Part shown: positions 4,663 through 5,598 of the stretch, in pieces
How the letters are laid out: each line of letters begins with the position of its first letter
Numbering within the stretch: the first letter of the stretch is position 1
Assembly (NCBI GenBank): GCA_946630765.1
Contig: CAMOZF010000136.1
Span: 1-5,598 of the forward strand
Source: an uncultured Lachnospiraceae bacterium
Lineage (GTDB): Bacteria; Bacillota_A; Clostridia; Lachnospirales; Lachnospiraceae
Direction of reading: 5' to 3'
DNA length: 5,598 nucleotides
Program-made: the position numbers and the translations under genes
Notes under the pieces: generated by a model
What the model was told of the DNA's origin: nothing
What the model saw: only the letters and a program-made list of their open reading frames with translations
The model's database searches: none

Positions 4663-5000
4663 ATTTACAGGAGAACCTGCGCAGGAACAAGGGCGAAATA
4701 GGGATGAAGCTCGATCTGGATAGCTTCGGAAAGATTATGGACGATTTTATCGAGAAAAGCAGAATCGGCCTGTTGGTTACAAAGACAGAAAACAGCAAGA
4801 AATGGAAGGTGGAAGGCGTCGGATGCGGCGCTGTGATGGACTTCTACGTCCTCCTGAACGCGATGGAGCCCATCTTTTTGCGGATGATCGACGAAATGAA
4901 AGCGAGCAAAATTGGCATCAACGTGGAGAAAACGGCCGGCGCGATGGCGGAAATGATACGGGAAACCCTGATCAGAGCAGGCAAAAAGGAAGGGGCCTGA
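4659..5000 (+). CDS. Early phage protein, function unknown (113 residues)
   Basis: I do not recognise this family. The protein is mostly helical by composition. A charged N-terminus (1-22) precedes SFGKIMDDFIEKS (22-34). A short beta-like stretch follows (RIGLLVTKTENSKKWKVEG, 35-53), then a hydrophobic Gly/Cys patch and helix (GCGAVMDFYVLLNAMEP, 55-71). A C-terminal amphipathic part (80-107) follows, with a basic tail (AGKKEGA). The hydrophobic runs are too short and too charged to be membrane segments. Gene size, place and a single Cys do not suggest an enzyme. AAGGAG spaced 7 bases supports ATG 4659. The internal ATG at 4704 (Met16) lacks a comparable site. The stop TGA sits inside the ribosome-site cassette of the next gene, only two bases before its ATG, implying coupled translation. 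Confidence 0.78.
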   Translation: MDLQENLRRNKGEIGMKLDLDSFGKIMDDFIEKSRIGLLVTKTENSKKWKVEGVGCGAVMDFYVLLNAMEPIFLRMIDEMKASKIGINVEKTAGAMAEMIRETLIRAGKKEGA

Positions 5001-5006
5001 CCATGG
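4990..5006 (+). promoter_or_regulatory. Repeated initiation cassette, copy 3
   Basis: AAGGGGCCTGACCATGG holds the ribosome site and start codon of the gene at 5003. Here the TGA within the cassette is the in-frame stop of the upstream gene, which it is not in copies 1 and 2. Confidence 0.75.
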
Positions 5007-5209
5007 CATCAGAGCTTTTCTACTACTGTGATCCAGACAGAAACACGAAATGCAAAAAGCGGAGCTGCCACATCCGGGAAAAGCCCTGGGCACGGTGCGA
5101 GCTCACCAGGAATCAGGATTTCGCAAAAACGGACCAGAACGGGATTCCCCTGATCTATGGACTGAAATTCGAAGGAGGGATCAAGGATGATGAAAGTTTA
5201 TTGCGATAG
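5003..5209 (+). CDS. Small Cys-rich phage protein (four-Cys knuckle)
   Basis: This is a 68-residue protein. The same frame is open from further upstream, but ATG 5003 has the ribosome site AGGAAGGGG and directly follows the upstream stop, so it is the real start. Four cysteines (C9, C17, C22, C32) in the first half, with the LFYYCDPDRNTKC opening, suggest a small zinc-binding knuckle. Small YYCDP.kNt.C proteins are familiar to me from early regions of Bacillota phages, though I cannot name a function. The second half (from 36) is polar and ends GGIKDDESLLR. Its last 23 bases overlap the next gene in another frame, so the two are likely coupled. A role in nucleic-acid binding is plausible, but only by analogy with other zinc knuckles. 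Confidence 0.78.
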   Translation: MASELFYYCDPDRNTKCKKRSCHIREKPWARCELTRNQDFAKTDQNGIPLIYGLKFEGGIKDDESLLR

Positions 5210-5489
5210 ATGCGGACGTGTAGAAAAGCCGCTGGATTTTTTCAAGGATATCGAGATCAGAGGATATTGGGAATCTCCGGGAAGAGGCAAAACTTTTACA
5301 GTCTGCCGGCAATGCGCAAAAGAGTTTAGGAAGGACTTCATGACATATCGCTACATACGCAGCGAAGCGGAGGGCACAGCAAAAGCGTACATGACGGAAG
5401 AAGGGATACCTCACCCGATTCCAGGGATGGCGCCACCAGTGCCACCAACTAAGGATGAGATCAGATGCAGGACGGGCCGGGAAGGCTGA
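5187..5489 (+). CDS. Small zinc-ribbon-like phage protein
   Basis: This 100-residue protein has two CxxC pairs, C6-x2-C9 and C40-x2-C43, spaced as in a zinc ribbon. The first pair opens the protein (VYCDRCGR) and the second sits in FTVCRQCAKEF. Between them are aromatic and charged residues consistent with short beta strands. The C-terminal third is Pro-rich (IPHPIPGMAPPVPPTKDE, 74-91) and probably unstructured. AAGGAGG (5172-5178) is 8 bases from ATG 5187; a second ATG follows at 5190 and cannot be excluded. The ribosome site and start lie inside the previous gene (23-bp overlap). No enzymatic motif is present. It is likely a small DNA- or RNA-binding early protein, or a structural Zn protein. 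Confidence 0.8.
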   Translation: MMKVYCDRCGRVEKPLDFFKDIEIRGYWESPGRGKTFTVCRQCAKEFRKDFMTYRYIRSEAEGTAKAYMTEEGIPHPIPGMAPPVPPTKDEIRCRTGREG

Positions 5490-5510
5490 GACGAAAGGAG
5501 ATCTGAGAAA

Positions 5511-5598
5511 ATGACAAACCTGGAAAAACTGATCACCGATCTGGGCGGGCTGATCGTGACGAACAACGTGATGACGATCCCGGACGAACGGCTGCGGG
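5511..5598 (+). CDS. Start of a further early gene, cut by the window end
   Basis: ATG 5511 follows AAAGGAGA (5494-5501) by 9 bases and opens a frame that is still open at the window end (29 codons). It begins MTNLEKLITDLGGLIV and continues into TNNVMTIPDERLR. The leader resembles that of the Cro-like gene (GAAAGGAGA, then TGA and an A-run before ATGAC). Too little is present to name a product. Confidence 0.65.
   Translation, partial: MTNLEKLITDLGGLIVTNNVMTIPDERLR

Noticed and set aside
4511..4723. A 70-codon + strand frame overlapping two early genes
   Set aside because: It has no ribosome site and overlaps two better-supported genes that carry the repeated initiation cassette.
4802..5002. 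Upstream extension of the small Cys-rich gene to an ATG at 4802
   Set aside because: It lies wholly inside the preceding gene in another frame, has no ribosome site, and adds a low-complexity Arg-rich sequence. ATG 5003 has a strong site.
1..5598. CRISPR array, tRNA or rRNA gene, insertion sequence
   Set aside because: No regularly spaced repeats, no tRNA-like cloverleaf or CCA end, no rRNA signature and no transposase were seen on either strand.

Overview
This window is the lysogeny-control end of a temperate bacteriophage or prophage. The host is most likely a Gram-positive Bacillota, probably Clostridia. The evidence is the strong AGGAGG-type ribosome binding sites throughout, a holin_4-type holin, a large serine recombinase as integrase, a short XRE repressor, and an early operon of small Zn-knuckle and unknown proteins. 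The organism call is inference from gene style, not from a marker gene.

Layout. (1) 10-522, + strand: a holin that closes the late/lysis module. (2) 522-558: a compact, probably bidirectional terminator whose stem overlaps the last codons of the integrase. (3) 544-4055, - strand: a lysogeny operon read right to left. Its order is XRE repressor (3687-4055), a 13-codon stump of a second integrase gene (3633-3672), a Cys-rich protein that begins with a sliding-clamp-binding-like motif (3078-3560), a DEDDh exonuclease with a C-terminal BRCT domain (2158-3081), and the full serine integrase (544-2124). (4) 4056-4190: the divergent control region, with a TTGACA-N17-TATATT rightward promoter, candidate leftward promoters and operator-like palindromes. 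(5) 4191-5598, + strand: a tightly packed early operon with a Cro-like HTH gene, four small phage proteins and the start of a sixth gene.

Two structures stand out. First, the clamp-motif protein and the exonuclease form an AT-rich cassette (37-42% GC in sampled rows, against 58-63% in the integrase). It sits between an intact integrase start and a diverged copy of the same start; 36 of 41 bases match at 2085-2125 and 3633-3673. The simplest reading is that an ancestral repressor-integrase junction was split by acquired cargo that arrived with a new integrase 5' end. Second, the 13-bp palindrome TGAA-N5-TTCA occurs exactly four times, plus once with one mismatch, all between 3846 and 4415. About 0.09 exact matches are expected by chance in a window this size. 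The sites lie in the repressor gene, over both promoters and over the stop end of the Cro-like gene, which suggests an operator array that could support DNA looping.

Working model: the repressor and Cro-like protein compete for these palindromes to choose between lysogeny and lytic growth. The cargo pair is co-transcribed with the repressor and integrase, so it is probably expressed in the lysogen, where moron or defence genes are typically expressed. What the cargo pair does is not established by the sequence.
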